Part shown: in pieces, positions 19,734 through 29,152 of the stretch | Numbering within the stretch: the stretch's first letter is position 1 | Layout: every line of letters begins with the position of its first letter | Source of the DNA: Apibacter adventoris | GTDB taxonomy: Bacteria; Bacteroidota; Bacteroidia; Flavobacteriales; Weeksellaceae | Direction of reading: 5' to 3' | Assembly: GCF_002964975.1 (NCBI RefSeq) | Contig: NZ_PSZM01000036.1 | Span: 1-64,000 of the forward strand | DNA: 64,000 nucleotides | The notes under the pieces: generated by a model | Told to the model about the DNA's origin: nothing | Seen by the model: only the letters and a program-made list of their open reading frames with translations | The model's database searches: none | Translations under genes and position numbers: made by a program

Positions 19734-20957
19734 ATGAAATCCATTAAAATAGCTCTTTTATCTTGTTTAAGTATGCTAACAATAGCATGCAGTGACGATG
19801 ACGATAATGCACTTCCATTACGTGGCGAAAGATTACATTCACTAACGGCTGAAATGAAAATTGTTAGAGATTATGTTCCTGATAATGCTATCATAGCTCA
19901 TAGGGGAACATCCTATTGGGCACCGGAGTCAACTGAATCCGCTTATAGATGGGCCAGAAATATAGGTGCTGATTACTTGGAAGCCGATTTACAGATGACT
20001 AAAGATGGGGTCATCTTAGTTATGCATGATAATGTAATGACAAGGACCACAAATATTAAAGATATATATCCTAACCGAGCCAAAGACCCAACTTCAACAT
20101 TTACTTATGAAGAATTATTAAAACTAGATGCCGGAAGTTGGTTTAATAAAGACAATCCAGACAGAGCAAGGTCAAGTTTTAAAAATCAACATCAATATAT
20201 TTCTACTCTTGAAGACCTTATTATGTATGCAGAAGGTAAAAGATTAAAAAGAAATGCACAAGGTGAAAGAATATGGAGCAAAAACTCAGACGGATCTTAT
20301 AATTTTGAATATGAGCAAGACCCTAATGATAACGGAAATAGACCCGGAATTTATGTTGAAACTAAAGAACCTGCTTTAAATCCAGGAATAGAACAAGCTT
20401 TAGAAAAAGAATTAAACAGATTAGGTTGGAATATTAATACCCAACCTGCAACAGAAACAGCACAATTTAAAAATGGAAAAATAAATGTGGGAAATACAAA
20501 TGGTAAAGTTGTATTACAAACATTTTCTCATGAAAGTTTATTAATCCTAAAAAGTATATTTAACGGAAAAATACCAACAGCACTACTTTTTTGGAAAGGA
20601 ACAGGTCCTGATGATATTCACAATGATGAAACATCAACCTATATACAACACATTAATTTTGGTTTAGATAATTTAGCACAATTCATTGGACCTTCTATAG
20701 CAGGTGGTACTCCTCCGGATAACTGGCCAGAATTATTGAATTCTTGGCAAGCTGATTTAATACATAAATCTGGCATGAAAATACACCCTTACTCTTTTGA
20801 TAATAAAGAACAAATGGAAAAATATTTCAATAACTCTGACGGGATGTTTACCAATCAATCAGACATGACAATATTATTTTATCATAGCAAAGGCTTAAGA
20901 AACGGTGGGCCCGCATATCAAGATGCAAAAACAGTATTAACAACATTAGGTTATTAA
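19734..20957 (+). CDS. glpQ: surface-lipoprotein glycerophosphodiester phosphodiesterase
   Basis: This enzyme hydrolyses glycerophosphodiesters (deacylated phospholipids) to G3P plus an alcohol. The lipobox LTIAC puts the lipidated Cys at residue 19. It is followed at once by SDDDD, which fits the Bacteroidota lipoprotein export signal for the outer face of the outer membrane. The catalytic core is IIAHRGTSYWAPES (His56), EADLQMTKDG (Glu83, Asp85) and VMHD (His98), as in the GDPD family. At 407 residues it is longer than cytosolic UgpQ and comparable to periplasmic GlpQ. It closes the glpD operon and would feed the GlpT transporter. Confidence 0.93.
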   Translation: MKSIKIALLSCLSMLTIACSDDDDNALPLRGERLHSLTAEMKIVRDYVPDNAIIAHRGTSYWAPESTESAYRWARNIGADYLEADLQMTKDGVILVMHDNVMTRTTNIKDIYPNRAKDPTSTFTYEELLKLDAGSWFNKDNPDRARSSFKNQHQYISTLEDLIMYAEGKRLKRNAQGERIWSKNSDGSYNFEYEQDPNDNGNRPGIYVETKEPALNPGIEQALEKELNRLGWNINTQPATETAQFKNGKINVGNTNGKVVLQTFSHESLLILKSIFNGKIPTALLFWKGTGPDDIHNDETSTYIQHINFGLDNLAQFIGPSIAGGTPPDNWPELLNSWQADLIHKSGMKIHPYSFDNKEQMEKYFNNSDGMFTNQSDMTILFYHSKGLRNGGPAYQDAKTVLTTLGY

Positions 20958-21140
20958 AAAAATTTCGTAAAATGAAAAAACATTTTAAAATTTTTCCTAA
21001 ATATTATATTTATTTAAAACAGTATAATTTTTCTATATAACTAAATATTTGTAATAATGTACTCATTATAACATGAGATCATTTCACAGAATATTAGTAT
21101 AATTTATAAAATATAACACTTAAATAATAAAAACAATAAC

Positions 21141-22004
21141 ATGAAGAAATTATTATTGGCTGCTTTATTGTTAGGATTTACAACAATAAATGCACAAGAG
21201 ATTGCAAAATCTGGAAAAGATTACAAGTTAAAAAACGTAATTACAGTAGATGGCAGACAAGGTATAGCTGCTGATAAAGACTTCTATTATGTATCTAGTA
21301 GTACTGCTCTATTTAAATATGATAAAACAGGAAAATTAATTACCAAAAATGAAAAACCTTTTATATACTTTAAAAAAGAAGTAAACCATTTCGGTGATAT
21401 TGATGTATATAATGGAGAAGTTTATACAGGCGTTGAATTTTTTGAATCCGGAAATGTTAGAAATATACAAATCGCTGTATATGATGCTAAAACATTAGAT
21501 TATAAATATTCTATCGATTTCGGACAAATTGAACAACCAGAAGTATGCGGTATCGCCATTGATAAACAAAATGATATAGCTTGGATGGCTGATTGGACAC
21601 AAGGTAACTATATATACAAATATGACTTGAAAAATAAAAAATATATAGGCAAAATTCATTTACAGCCTTCTCCACAATGGCAACAAGGAATTTTTTATAA
21701 TAACGGAAAAGTATTAATTACTGCAGACGATGGAGATGCGGACTTAAACGAACCCGATAACATTTACATAGCAGACGTTAATACATCTGATGACCAAACA
21801 AGAACCAATGTAAGTTTATTTAGATCTATTCCTGAGTTTAAAAAAGAAGGTGAAATAGAAGGAATTACTATTGACCCAACTAATAATGATTTATTAATTC
21901 TTAATAACAGAGGTTCTATCATAAAAATGGGAATGCCTTCAGGATTTTATCCTGGGTACGATAAAGAAATCCATGAAGTATATATTTTTGAAAGAATTAA
22001 ATAA
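21141..22004 (+). CDS. secreted beta-propeller-like protein of unknown function
   Basis: A signal peptide (TINAQ, cleavage ~residue 19) leads a ~265-residue domain with regularly spaced short strands, such as GIAADKDFYYVSS, GDIDVYNGEVYTG, CGIAIDKQNDIAWMADW and GITIDPTNNDLLILNN. These look like NHL/SMP-30-type propeller blades. No catalytic metal-binding set is clear. The gene stands alone: 183 bp separate it from glpQ and a terminator follows. The location inside the glp cluster suggests a role in extracellular glycerol or phosphodiester use, but the sequence itself gives no reaction. Confidence 0.65.
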   Translation: MKKLLLAALLLGFTTINAQEIAKSGKDYKLKNVITVDGRQGIAADKDFYYVSSSTALFKYDKTGKLITKNEKPFIYFKKEVNHFGDIDVYNGEVYTGVEFFESGNVRNIQIAVYDAKTLDYKYSIDFGQIEQPEVCGIAIDKQNDIAWMADWTQGNYIYKYDLKNKKYIGKIHLQPSPQWQQGIFYNNGKVLITADDGDADLNEPDNIYIADVNTSDDQTRTNVSLFRSIPEFKKEGEIEGITIDPTNNDLLILNNRGSIIKMGMPSGFYPGYDKEIHEVYIFERIK

Positions 22005-22042
22005 TAGAATGATTTGACTCATTAAAAGATATGATAAATAAC

Positions 22043-22085
22043 AATAAGGTAAAGACAATTAATATTAGTCTTTGCCTTATTTTTA
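22043..22085 (+). terminator. hairpin terminator after the propeller gene
   Basis: AATAAGGTAAAGAC pairs with GTCTTTGCCTTATT, with one G-T pair, around an 11-bp loop, followed by a T run. It separates the propeller gene from the porin-glpK operon. Confidence 0.75.
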
Positions 22086-22120
22086 CAAAATAAATTACCT
22101 TATTAATAATACACATCATT

Positions 22121-23566
22121 ATGAAATATAAACTTTTATATTTAATATTATTAACTCCTTTTTTTTCTTTATACTCGCAAGAGAAATCTGATCTTGAAAA
22201 AAGAGTAGAGGCTTTAGAACAAGCTCTAAATGTTAAAAACAAAGAACTTGAAGAAAAAAATAAAGCCTTAGAAGAAGCTATAAAAACTAAAAATGAAAAT
22301 ACCGAAATTGTAAAAAACACTTCTACAGGAACTCTTAATTTAATGAGCTATGATACAATTGCTCGTACAGAAAAACCTTTTATACAACGTGTAACCGGCG
22401 AAGGATCAGCATTACAAGATGGAATTAAACTTAATTTCCTTAAAGATATATTAGGAGGTGATGAAAATAGCTTTACCCCTACCCTTAAATACGGAATTGG
22501 TATGGTATTGGAAACTATATATCAAGAAGTTCCTAGCGATAAAAACGTTTATAAAGAAGCAAATTCCAGTTACAACTTCCAACCGGGAGCATTTAAAATT
22601 GGATTTTTGCACACCGACATGCAAATTACACCAAAGTTAGGTGCTAGTGTTACTTGGAATTTACATGCTAATAAAATTACAGACGCATTTATCAAATACG
22701 ATTTTCATAAATTATTAGGAGTGCAAATTGGGCGTTTCAAAGGTGCCGGAAACAGAGCTGCAAATGAAACCTCTGCTTATGACATAGACTTAGTCGATTT
22801 CACTTACACCTCAGAAAATCAAAGTACTGACCAAGGAGCTCCTGACTTAAGACACTATGGTATAGATCTTTATGGTAAATGGAAATGGGTAAAATACTCT
22901 TTCTTTTGGCATAACAGCGATAGTAATAGAGATAGATACTGGTCTGGATTTAATGATGGCCCAAATGTAGACCAAGGAAATCACGGACTAGAATTTAAAA
23001 GTTGGGATTTCTCATTACACTTATTCCCTATAAAAAATATTGAATTCGGAGGGCATATGGGTAGCGTAAACCTTCCTGGTATGGGATATAAACAATCTTG
23101 GGCTTATTCAGGTTATCTATATTATATAAACCCTAAAAAATATAAATTTAAATTTGATTATGGTACACACAAACAAGTTAGATTCTTTAATCCTAAAACA
23201 GGAGATTACAATTTAACATCATCTGCCGGTGGAAATTTAGATTATACGAAACATGACTTTATAAAAGTAAACAAATTAGGATATTCATTCTTAGTAGGCT
23301 ACAACGTTACTAACCATATTGAACCAGTAGCAAGATATGAATATTATGATCAAGGAAATAAAGCAATTTCAGGATTTAACTATGAAAAACTAAACCTTTA
23401 TACTATTGGAGTAAACTATTACGTATATCCAAACAGTCCTAGAATGGCAAAAATAACTGCTTTCTATCAACATCGAGATGAAACCGGTGGACCAAAAATT
23501 GCAAATGACTGGTTTGGTTTAAGTTATCAAATTGTATTATACAACAATAGTAAAGGTAATTTTTAA
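22121..23566 (+). CDS. outer-membrane porin, OprO/OprP (phosphate-selective)-like
   Basis: The protein starts with a signal peptide ending YSQ (residue 20). A charged, heptad-like segment (~22-60, rich in EEKNKALEEAIK) follows that should form a coiled coil, probably a trimer or periplasmic handle. The remaining ~410 residues show alternating aromatic beta-strand patterns and end in YQIVLYNNSKGNF. Features such as GAFKIGFLHTDMQI and LLGVQIGRFKGAG resemble the porin O/P family. It lies 28 bp upstream of glpK, so the likely cargo is glycerol or a phosphorylated glycerol compound. Cargo is inferred from context only. Confidence 0.75.
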   Translation: MKYKLLYLILLTPFFSLYSQEKSDLEKRVEALEQALNVKNKELEEKNKALEEAIKTKNENTEIVKNTSTGTLNLMSYDTIARTEKPFIQRVTGEGSALQDGIKLNFLKDILGGDENSFTPTLKYGIGMVLETIYQEVPSDKNVYKEANSSYNFQPGAFKIGFLHTDMQITPKLGASVTWNLHANKITDAFIKYDFHKLLGVQIGRFKGAGNRAANETSAYDIDLVDFTYTSENQSTDQGAPDLRHYGIDLYGKWKWVKYSFFWHNSDSNRDRYWSGFNDGPNVDQGNHGLEFKSWDFSLHLFPIKNIEFGGHMGSVNLPGMGYKQSWAYSGYLYYINPKKYKFKFDYGTHKQVRFFNPKTGDYNLTSSAGGNLDYTKHDFIKVNKLGYSFLVGYNVTNHIEPVARYEYYDQGNKAISGFNYEKLNLYTIGVNYYVYPNSPRMAKITAFYQHRDETGGPKIANDWFGLSYQIVLYNNSKGNF

Positions 23567-23594
23567 CTAAAATTTTAACTAAAAACACAAAAAA

Positions 23595-25100
23595 ATGAAA
23601 GAAAAATTTATTTTAGCTCTCGATCAAGGAACTACCTCTTCCCGAGCTATTTTATTTAACCATGGCGGTGAAATTACATCTGTTGCACAAAGGGATTATA
23701 CCCAACATTTCCCTAAACCAGGTTGGGTTGAACATGATCCGGAAGAAATTTGGTCTTCTCAAATTTCTGTAGCTGCGGAAGCAATTGCAAAAAAAGGCGT
23801 TTCTGGATTAGACATTGCGGCAATAGGAATTACAAACCAAAGGGAAACAACAATCATTTGGGATAGAGAAACCAGTGAGCCCGTTTATAATGCTATTGTT
23901 TGGCAAGACAGAAGAACTGCAAAATATTGTGATGAATTAAAAGCACAAGGATTAACGCAAGAAATTCGTGAAAAAACAGGATTAATCCTTGACGCATATT
24001 TTTCAGGAACAAAAGTTAAATGGATATTAGATAATGTTCCCGGAGTAAGAGAAAGAGCTGAACAAGGGAAATTATGCTTTGGAACTGTTGATACTTGGTT
24101 AATATGGAAGTTAACCTTTGGAAAAATGCATGTTACAGATGTATCAAATGCCTCTCGTACATTATTATTTAATATACATACCATGCAATGGGATGAAGAT
24201 TTGTTAAAATTATTTAACATCCCAAAATCTATTTTGCCTGAAGTAAAACAAAGTAGCGAAATATATGGAGAAACCTCAACTACCTTATTCTCCACTAAAA
24301 TCCCAATTGCAGGTATTGCAGGAGACCAACAAGCTGCTCTTTTTGGTCAATTATGTGATAAACCAGGAATGGCAAAAAATACTTATGGCACTGGATGTTT
24401 CTTATTAATGAACACAGGAGAAAAACCTGTAATGTCTAAAAATAACCTCTTAACTACCATTGCTTGGAAAATAAATGGAAAAACACATTATGCTTTAGAA
24501 GGAAGTGTATTTGTAGGAGGTGCTGCAGTACAATGGATAAGAGATGGTGCTAAACTAGTAAAAACCTCTCCAGATACTGAGAACCTAGCAAAAACAGTTC
24601 CAGATAATGGAGGGGTTTATTTTGTACCTGCTTTAACTGGATTAGGTGCTCCTTACTGGGATCCTTATGCAAGGGGCGGTATTCTTGGAATAACAAGAGG
24701 AACAACAGACGGACACATAGCCCGAGCTACTTTAGAAGGTATAGCTTATCAAGTATATGATTTAGTAAAAGCTATGGAAGCCGATTCTGGGGTTAAAGAC
24801 CTTGAATTAAGAGTAGATGGTGGAGCTTGTGCTAATAATCTAATGATGCAATTTCAGGCTGATATATTTGGTTTTAATGTAGTTAGACCTAAAACATTAG
24901 AAACAACCGCTTTAGGAGCTGCTTATTTAGCTGGATTAGCTGTTGGTTATTGGAAAAATATAGATGAAATTCAAAGTCAAAGAGTTATAGATAGAGTATT
25001 TAAACCCGAAATGAAAGCTGAAGATGTAGCCCATAATATAAGTGGTTGGAAGAAAGCAGTAGGCAGAGTTCTTAACTGGGTAGATGAGGAAGATAAATAA
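23595..25100 (+). CDS. glpK: glycerol kinase
   Basis: This cytosolic FGGY-family kinase phosphorylates glycerol to sn-glycerol-3-phosphate. At 501 residues it has textbook length. The N-terminal phosphate loop [13 protein letters not shown], the substrate signature [34 protein letters not shown] and [18 protein letters not shown] are all intact. It is the second gene of porin-glpK-GlpF-like-outer-membrane protein, with 28-bp and 17-bp gaps. Because the adjacent facilitator is degenerate, glycerol may enter by diffusion or through another channel. Confidence 0.97.
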   Translation: MKEKFILALDQGTTSSRAILFNHGGEITSVAQRDYTQHFPKPGWVEHDPEEIWSSQISVAAEAIAKKGVSGLDIAAIGITNQRETTIIWDRETSEPVYNAIVWQDRRTAKYCDELKAQGLTQEIREKTGLILDAYFSGTKVKWILDNVPGVRERAEQGKLCFGTVDTWLIWKLTFGKMHVTDVSNASRTLLFNIHTMQWDEDLLKLFNIPKSILPEVKQSSEIYGETSTTLFSTKIPIAGIAGDQQAALFGQLCDKPGMAKNTYGTGCFLLMNTGEKPVMSKNNLLTTIAWKINGKTHYALEGSVFVGGAAVQWIRDGAKLVKTSPDTENLAKTVPDNGGVYFVPALTGLGAPYWDPYARGGILGITRGTTDGHIARATLEGIAYQVYDLVKAMEADSGVKDLELRVDGGACANNLMMQFQADIFGFNVVRPKTLETTALGAAYLAGLAVGYWKNIDEIQSQRVIDRVFKPEMKAEDVAHNISGWKKAVGRVLNWVDEEDK

Positions 25101-25117
25101 CCACAAGAATTAACAAA

Positions 25118-25741
25118 ATGGTCCCTTTATATATACATTTTGCAGAATTGATTAGTACATTACTCTTAGCCATTTTAATAGGAAATAGTGTTTGTACAAA
25201 TCTTGCACTGAAAAAAACTGTAGGTAATAGATCAAGGTTAATTAATATTGCTTCCGGATTTACTTTTATTGTATTTCTGGGAGCAATAATTTCCGTAATC
25301 ATAAATAAAGTACATTCTATTCCAGCAGTTAAAATAAAACGAGCTATAGCAGAAAACTTACTATGTAATGAAATACAAATTAATATTATTTCACAATTAA
25401 TAGGAACTGTTTTAGGAACTATTTTAGTATATATCCAATACAAAAAAAATTTTGATACTACTAAAAACCCGAATTTTAAAAAAGATGTATTTAGTACAAA
25501 TCCAACTATAAAAAATTACCTCAAAAATCCAATATCAGAGGTAATAGGGATCTATGTACTTACATTTACAATTTTTTACATTTTAATAGGGTATTTTAAA
25601 ATTAATGAAAATTCATCAATTTTTGGATTAAGTTCTTTAATCTCTGTACCTATAGCTTTATTTATTAGGTCCTATAATAGGAATATTAACAACCAATGGT
25701 ATATTCCTTTAGAATCATTTTCAGTGCAATATAAAAAATAA
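25118..25741 (+). CDS. degenerate glycerol facilitator (GlpF/MIP-family remnant) without NPA motifs
   Basis: This 207-residue membrane protein is collinear with GlpF but eroded. AELISTLLLAILIGNSV followed by TNLALKKTVGN matches the GlpF start, and QLIGTVLGTILVYIQYKKNFD, VFSTNPTIKNY and NPISEVIGIYVLTFTIFYI match the centre. The first NPA box of the HLNPAV type reads HSIPAV here (Ile68 for Asn). The second half, which should carry NPARD, is missing between IALFIRSYNRN and QWYIPLESF. The frame is otherwise intact, with no internal stop. It sits where glpF normally lies, 17 bp after glpK. Channel activity seems unlikely. It could be a pseudogene in the making or a repurposed membrane protein. I recognised the family by remembered sequence, not by search. 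Confidence 0.75.
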   Translation: MVPLYIHFAELISTLLLAILIGNSVCTNLALKKTVGNRSRLINIASGFTFIVFLGAIISVIINKVHSIPAVKIKRAIAENLLCNEIQINIISQLIGTVLGTILVYIQYKKNFDTTKNPNFKKDVFSTNPTIKNYLKNPISEVIGIYVLTFTIFYILIGYFKINENSSIFGLSSLISVPIALFIRSYNRNINNQWYIPLESFSVQYKK

Positions 25742-25768
25742 TAACTTACAAATTAAAATTATAAAAAA

Positions 25769-26548
25769 ATGAAAAAAATTATTGCACTTTTAACAACAAC
25801 AATATTTACCATAATTTCTTATGGTCAGGAGACAAATAATCTGGATAAAGTCCTGGATCGATTTGATTTTAACCTAGAATTAAAATCCAATCACCTATGG
25901 AAAGGGATAATAGTTTCTGATGTTCCTATCGCTGCTGTAGATCTAAATTACTCATTAGATAGAAATAAAAATCTCAAAATAGGAGTTTGGGGTGGTATGG
26001 GATTATCAGATAATAATGGTGAACATTATCATGAAATCAATTACTACATAAATTATGGCACAAAAAGATACGGTATAGGTATTTGGGATGTATTCAACTC
26101 TACAGGAAGAGAGAAAGGGGATCCTAATAATGATATTTGGAATTATGACAGAAAAGACACCGGGCACAGACTTGATTTAAGAGGATATGTAGTTTTTGCT
26201 GAAAATTTCCCTCTAAGATTAGATCTAGTTTCTTCATTTTTTGGAGAAGATAGAAAAGAAAATAAAGATAGAGATCAAAAATTTTCCACTAACGTAGAAC
26301 TTAGCTACCCAATTATTGATAATGAAAAAATTAATGTAAACTTATTCTGTGGTGGAGCTTTTCCCTTAAACGGGGGACAGTCCCATTTTTATGGAAATGA
26401 AAAACATGATTTTGATATAGTTAATGTTGGATTTAAAGCCGCTAAAGATATTCCTGTATTAGGATATAAACTTCCTGTATCTGCCACTGTTATGTGGAAT
26501 CCGTCAAATAAAGAAGCTCGAGTACAGATAGCCACATCTTTATTTTAA
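25769..26548 (+). CDS. outer-membrane beta-barrel protein, TorF-like
   Basis: A signal peptide (ISYGQ, ~residue 19) is followed by ~240 residues of amphipathic strands ending in ...RVQIATSLF, a C-terminal Phe typical of outer-membrane barrels. The segment FNLELKSNHLWKGI and the GVWGGMGLS / NYYINYGTKRYGIGI pattern resemble the TorF/'putative porin' family. It is the last gene of the porin-glpK operon and is followed by a strong terminator. A role in glycerol or glycerophosphodiester uptake is suggested only by position. Confidence 0.65.
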   Translation: MKKIIALLTTTIFTIISYGQETNNLDKVLDRFDFNLELKSNHLWKGIIVSDVPIAAVDLNYSLDRNKNLKIGVWGGMGLSDNNGEHYHEINYYINYGTKRYGIGIWDVFNSTGREKGDPNNDIWNYDRKDTGHRLDLRGYVVFAENFPLRLDLVSSFFGEDRKENKDRDQKFSTNVELSYPIIDNEKINVNLFCGGAFPLNGGQSHFYGNEKHDFDIVNVGFKAAKDIPVLGYKLPVSATVMWNPSNKEARVQIATSLF

Positions 26549-26578
26549 ATAGAAGATAATATTGAACTTTTATACAAT

Positions 26579-26612
26579 AAAAAACCTATGCAAGCTTGCA
26601 TAGGTTTTTTTT
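26579..26612. terminator. strong terminator closing the glp region
   Basis: A near-perfect palindrome centred on AAGCTT (26592-26597) has 16-bp arms with AAAACCTATG on the left and CATAGGTTTT on the right, followed by a T run. It ends the porin-glpK operon. Confidence 0.9.
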
Positions 26613-26638
26613 TATTCTTATAATTAAATAATTGCTTT

Positions 26639-26671
26639 TTGTATTAAATAAAATATCTTTTGTTACATTTG
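26639..26671 (+). promoter_or_regulatory. candidate promoter (TTG ... TACATTTG) for the DUF5686 gene
   Basis: TTG at 26639-26641 and TACATTTG at 26664-26671 are separated by 22 bp, within the range used by Bacteroidota sigma-ABfr promoters. The start codon follows about 70 bp later. Confidence 0.55.
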
Positions 26672-26739
26672 TATTCTAAATGTCTAAAATTGGGCAGGAA
26701 TAATTTTATAAATAAAAATCTGTCGAGCTAACCATTTTT

Positions 26740-29109
26740 ATGAGTAGAAAAATTTTTATATCTTTTCTCAATCTCCTTCTATTTACACAAGCATTTGCCC
26801 AATTACAAATTAAAGTTGTTAATATTAATAATAAACAACCCGTAGTTAATGCTCATATATATGACGAATCAAAAAAATTATTAGGAAAAACAAATGATCA
26901 AGGTATTTTTTATATAAATAATAAAGAAGACAAAATATTAATATTGGCAGATAGTTTCGCAAAGAAAACAGAAACTTTAGGAAAATTAAATAAAACTATT
27001 TATTTATTTCCACCAAAAACAAACCCTAAAAGTGATCCTTTGGCTCTTAAAATTATACAAAAATCTTGGATAAATCGATCCAAAAATAATCCTGATTTTT
27101 TAGAAAATTATAGATTTAACTCTTATGTAAAATTTACTTTAGATGTACCATCCGATTCGGTGAAATATATCACAAATCCCAAAAGGAAATTAGATAGTTT
27201 AAACAATGCTTTTAAACAACTTTTGGAAAAAAATCTGCTTTTTATAGGAGAAAGAATTATGGTATATAAATACGATAAAAAATATGGAAAAAAAGCCATT
27301 ATTACAGCATATAAAGCAGGAGGATTAAATAATCCGGAATTATATAACATATCAATGTCTCAATCAATGGTTAATACATATCCGGAAATACTAAAACCTA
27401 AAGAAATACAAAATAACGTAGTAAAATTCATAGATAGTTTAAATATTAATGGTAGAAAAACATATGAAATTTTAATGTATTCCAAAGGTAAAAGTGAAAC
27501 ACAATTTTACAGAAATCTTGATATTTTTGTAGATGCAGAAAGTTTTGCCTTAGTAAAAATACTAGGTAATACATCAAAAATTTCTGATGTTTATTATGAA
27601 ATAGTTTATACTCCGTACCAAGGAATATGGCATGCCGAATCAGAATATATGAAAACAAAAATTCTGAGTAAAAATTTTATAAATAAAATTAATAAAATAC
27701 TACCTAAAGGACTACATACTATAACAAAACTTACTACTACCTCAACAGTAGAATCACATTTTTTAAATTTTGAAAGTCCGGTATCTTTTACCGCTAAAGA
27801 ATTTCAAGGGTATGAATACCAAATTGATAAAAACGTATCTCAAAATTCAAATGAAAAAATTGCATCTTTAAGAACTGATAGTCTAACTCTTAGAGAAGCT
27901 TCTACATATAATCAGTTAAATAAAATCTTTCAAAAATATAAACTGGAATCTAAACTTCGCTTTTTAAGAAGCTTATCATCCGGAGAATTAGAATTAAGCT
28001 TTTTTAGTCTCGATCTCTATAATTTATTTAGCCATAATATGTATGAATCTTTCCGCTATCAACTTGGAGGACATACAAATTATAAATTGAGCACCAATTT
28101 TCAAATTGGGGGATATATAGCCAAAGCAACCCGAGATGAAGAAGTGAAAGCAGGAGGAGAAATTAAATTTTTTATAAATAAGAAACAAGGAGGAGAACTC
28201 TCTTTTAAAGCAGAAACTGACGTTTTACCTGCAGGTAGAACTAAAATAAAGTATCTTACCCCTAAAGATGAAATATCCGCTAAGTCCAACAATATATATA
28301 ATGACACTTATTTTAGTTATAGAAAACTAGAACTCTCCTATCAACAAGATTTTTTCAAAAATTTGGATATTACTTTTTCTGTAGATTATCAAAGACAACG
28401 TGCTGAGTTTGATTATCTTTTTAAAGATTATAACAAGGATACCTGGTTTAATTTTGTTAATACAGCTATAAGATTAAGATATGCCCCAAAAGTTAAATAT
28501 TTAGAAACCCCTGTTGGCAGAACTACATTTAAAGATAGCCCTCCATATTATTATTTAACCTATTCCAAATCATGGAATCTTTTTGATCGTAGTACAGCTA
28601 CACATAGATTGTATTTATCTGCCGTATATACATTTATGAACAAATTAGGTAATACTAAAATAACAGGTAATTTAGGGGCCATATTCGGAGAAACACCTAT
28701 TATGAATACCTACGAAGGTATGGGGGTAGCCAAACATGGACACAATCTTTGGGGAAGATTTAGTGTAAGAGGGTTTCAAAGCTTTGAAACTATGGATCCT
28801 GCTTCATTTTTTTCAGATAAATTTGCATCAATCCAATTTACTCATTATCTTAGACCGATAAGAGTCAGTGAATTTAAATCTCTGCACTTTGCTCTTATAT
28901 ACAACGGTCTCATAGGAACAATGAAAAATAAAAGTGACCATCAGTTATTAGATTTTGATGTTCCCAAAGATTATTACCAAGAGTTTGGAGTAGAAGCCAA
29001 TAAACTTTTATTGGGAATTATAGGAGTCGGAGTATATTGTAGATTAGGTGCCTATCAGGTAAGTAATTTAGATAAAAATCTTTATATAAAGTTGACCTTG
29101 GAGATTTAA
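26740..29109 (+). CDS. DUF5686 outer-membrane protein with carboxypeptidase-like regulatory domain
   Basis: After a signal peptide (AFAQ, residue 20) comes a CarboxypepD_reg-like beta-sandwich (~21-95). The DUF5686-type segment DPLALKIIQKSWINRSKNNPDFLENYRFNSYVKF follows, then a long C-terminal barrel that ends YIKLTLEI. The 789 residues match this Bacteroidota-specific family. Members are thought to be outer-membrane barrels of unknown function. It has its own promoter, follows the glp terminator and is separated from the next gene by 43 bp, so co-transcription with the dehydrogenase is possible. Confidence 0.8.
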   Translation: MSRKIFISFLNLLLFTQAFAQLQIKVVNINNKQPVVNAHIYDESKKLLGKTNDQGIFYINNKEDKILILADSFAKKTETLGKLNKTIYLFPPKTNPKSDPLALKIIQKSWINRSKNNPDFLENYRFNSYVKFTLDVPSDSVKYITNPKRKLDSLNNAFKQLLEKNLLFIGERIMVYKYDKKYGKKAIITAYKAGGLNNPELYNISMSQSMVNTYPEILKPKEIQNNVVKFIDSLNINGRKTYEILMYSKGKSETQFYRNLDIFVDAESFALVKILGNTSKISDVYYEIVYTPYQGIWHAESEYMKTKILSKNFINKINKILPKGLHTITKLTTTSTVESHFLNFESPVSFTAKEFQGYEYQIDKNVSQNSNEKIASLRTDSLTLREASTYNQLNKIFQKYKLESKLRFLRSLSSGELELSFFSLDLYNLFSHNMYESFRYQLGGHTNYKLSTNFQIGGYIAKATRDEEVKAGGEIKFFINKKQGGELSFKAETDVLPAGRTKIKYLTPKDEISAKSNNIYNDTYFSYRKLELSYQQDFFKNLDITFSVDYQRQRAEFDYLFKDYNKDTWFNFVNTAIRLRYAPKVKYLETPVGRTTFKDSPPYYYLTYSKSWNLFDRSTATHRLYLSAVYTFMNKLGNTKITGNLGAIFGETPIMNTYEGMGVAKHGHNLWGRFSVRGFQSFETMDPASFFSDKFASIQFTHYLRPIRVSEFKSLHFALIYNGLIGTMKNKSDHQLLDFDVPKDYYQEFGVEANKLLLGIIGVGVYCRLGAYQVSNLDKNLYIKLTLEI

Positions 29110-29152
29110 TTAAGCTTACTTTTATCCATATAATAAAACCTTATATAAATTT

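Noticed and set aside
25118-25741. Intact glpF
   Set aside because: Neither NPA motif is present and the second half-barrel is incomplete.
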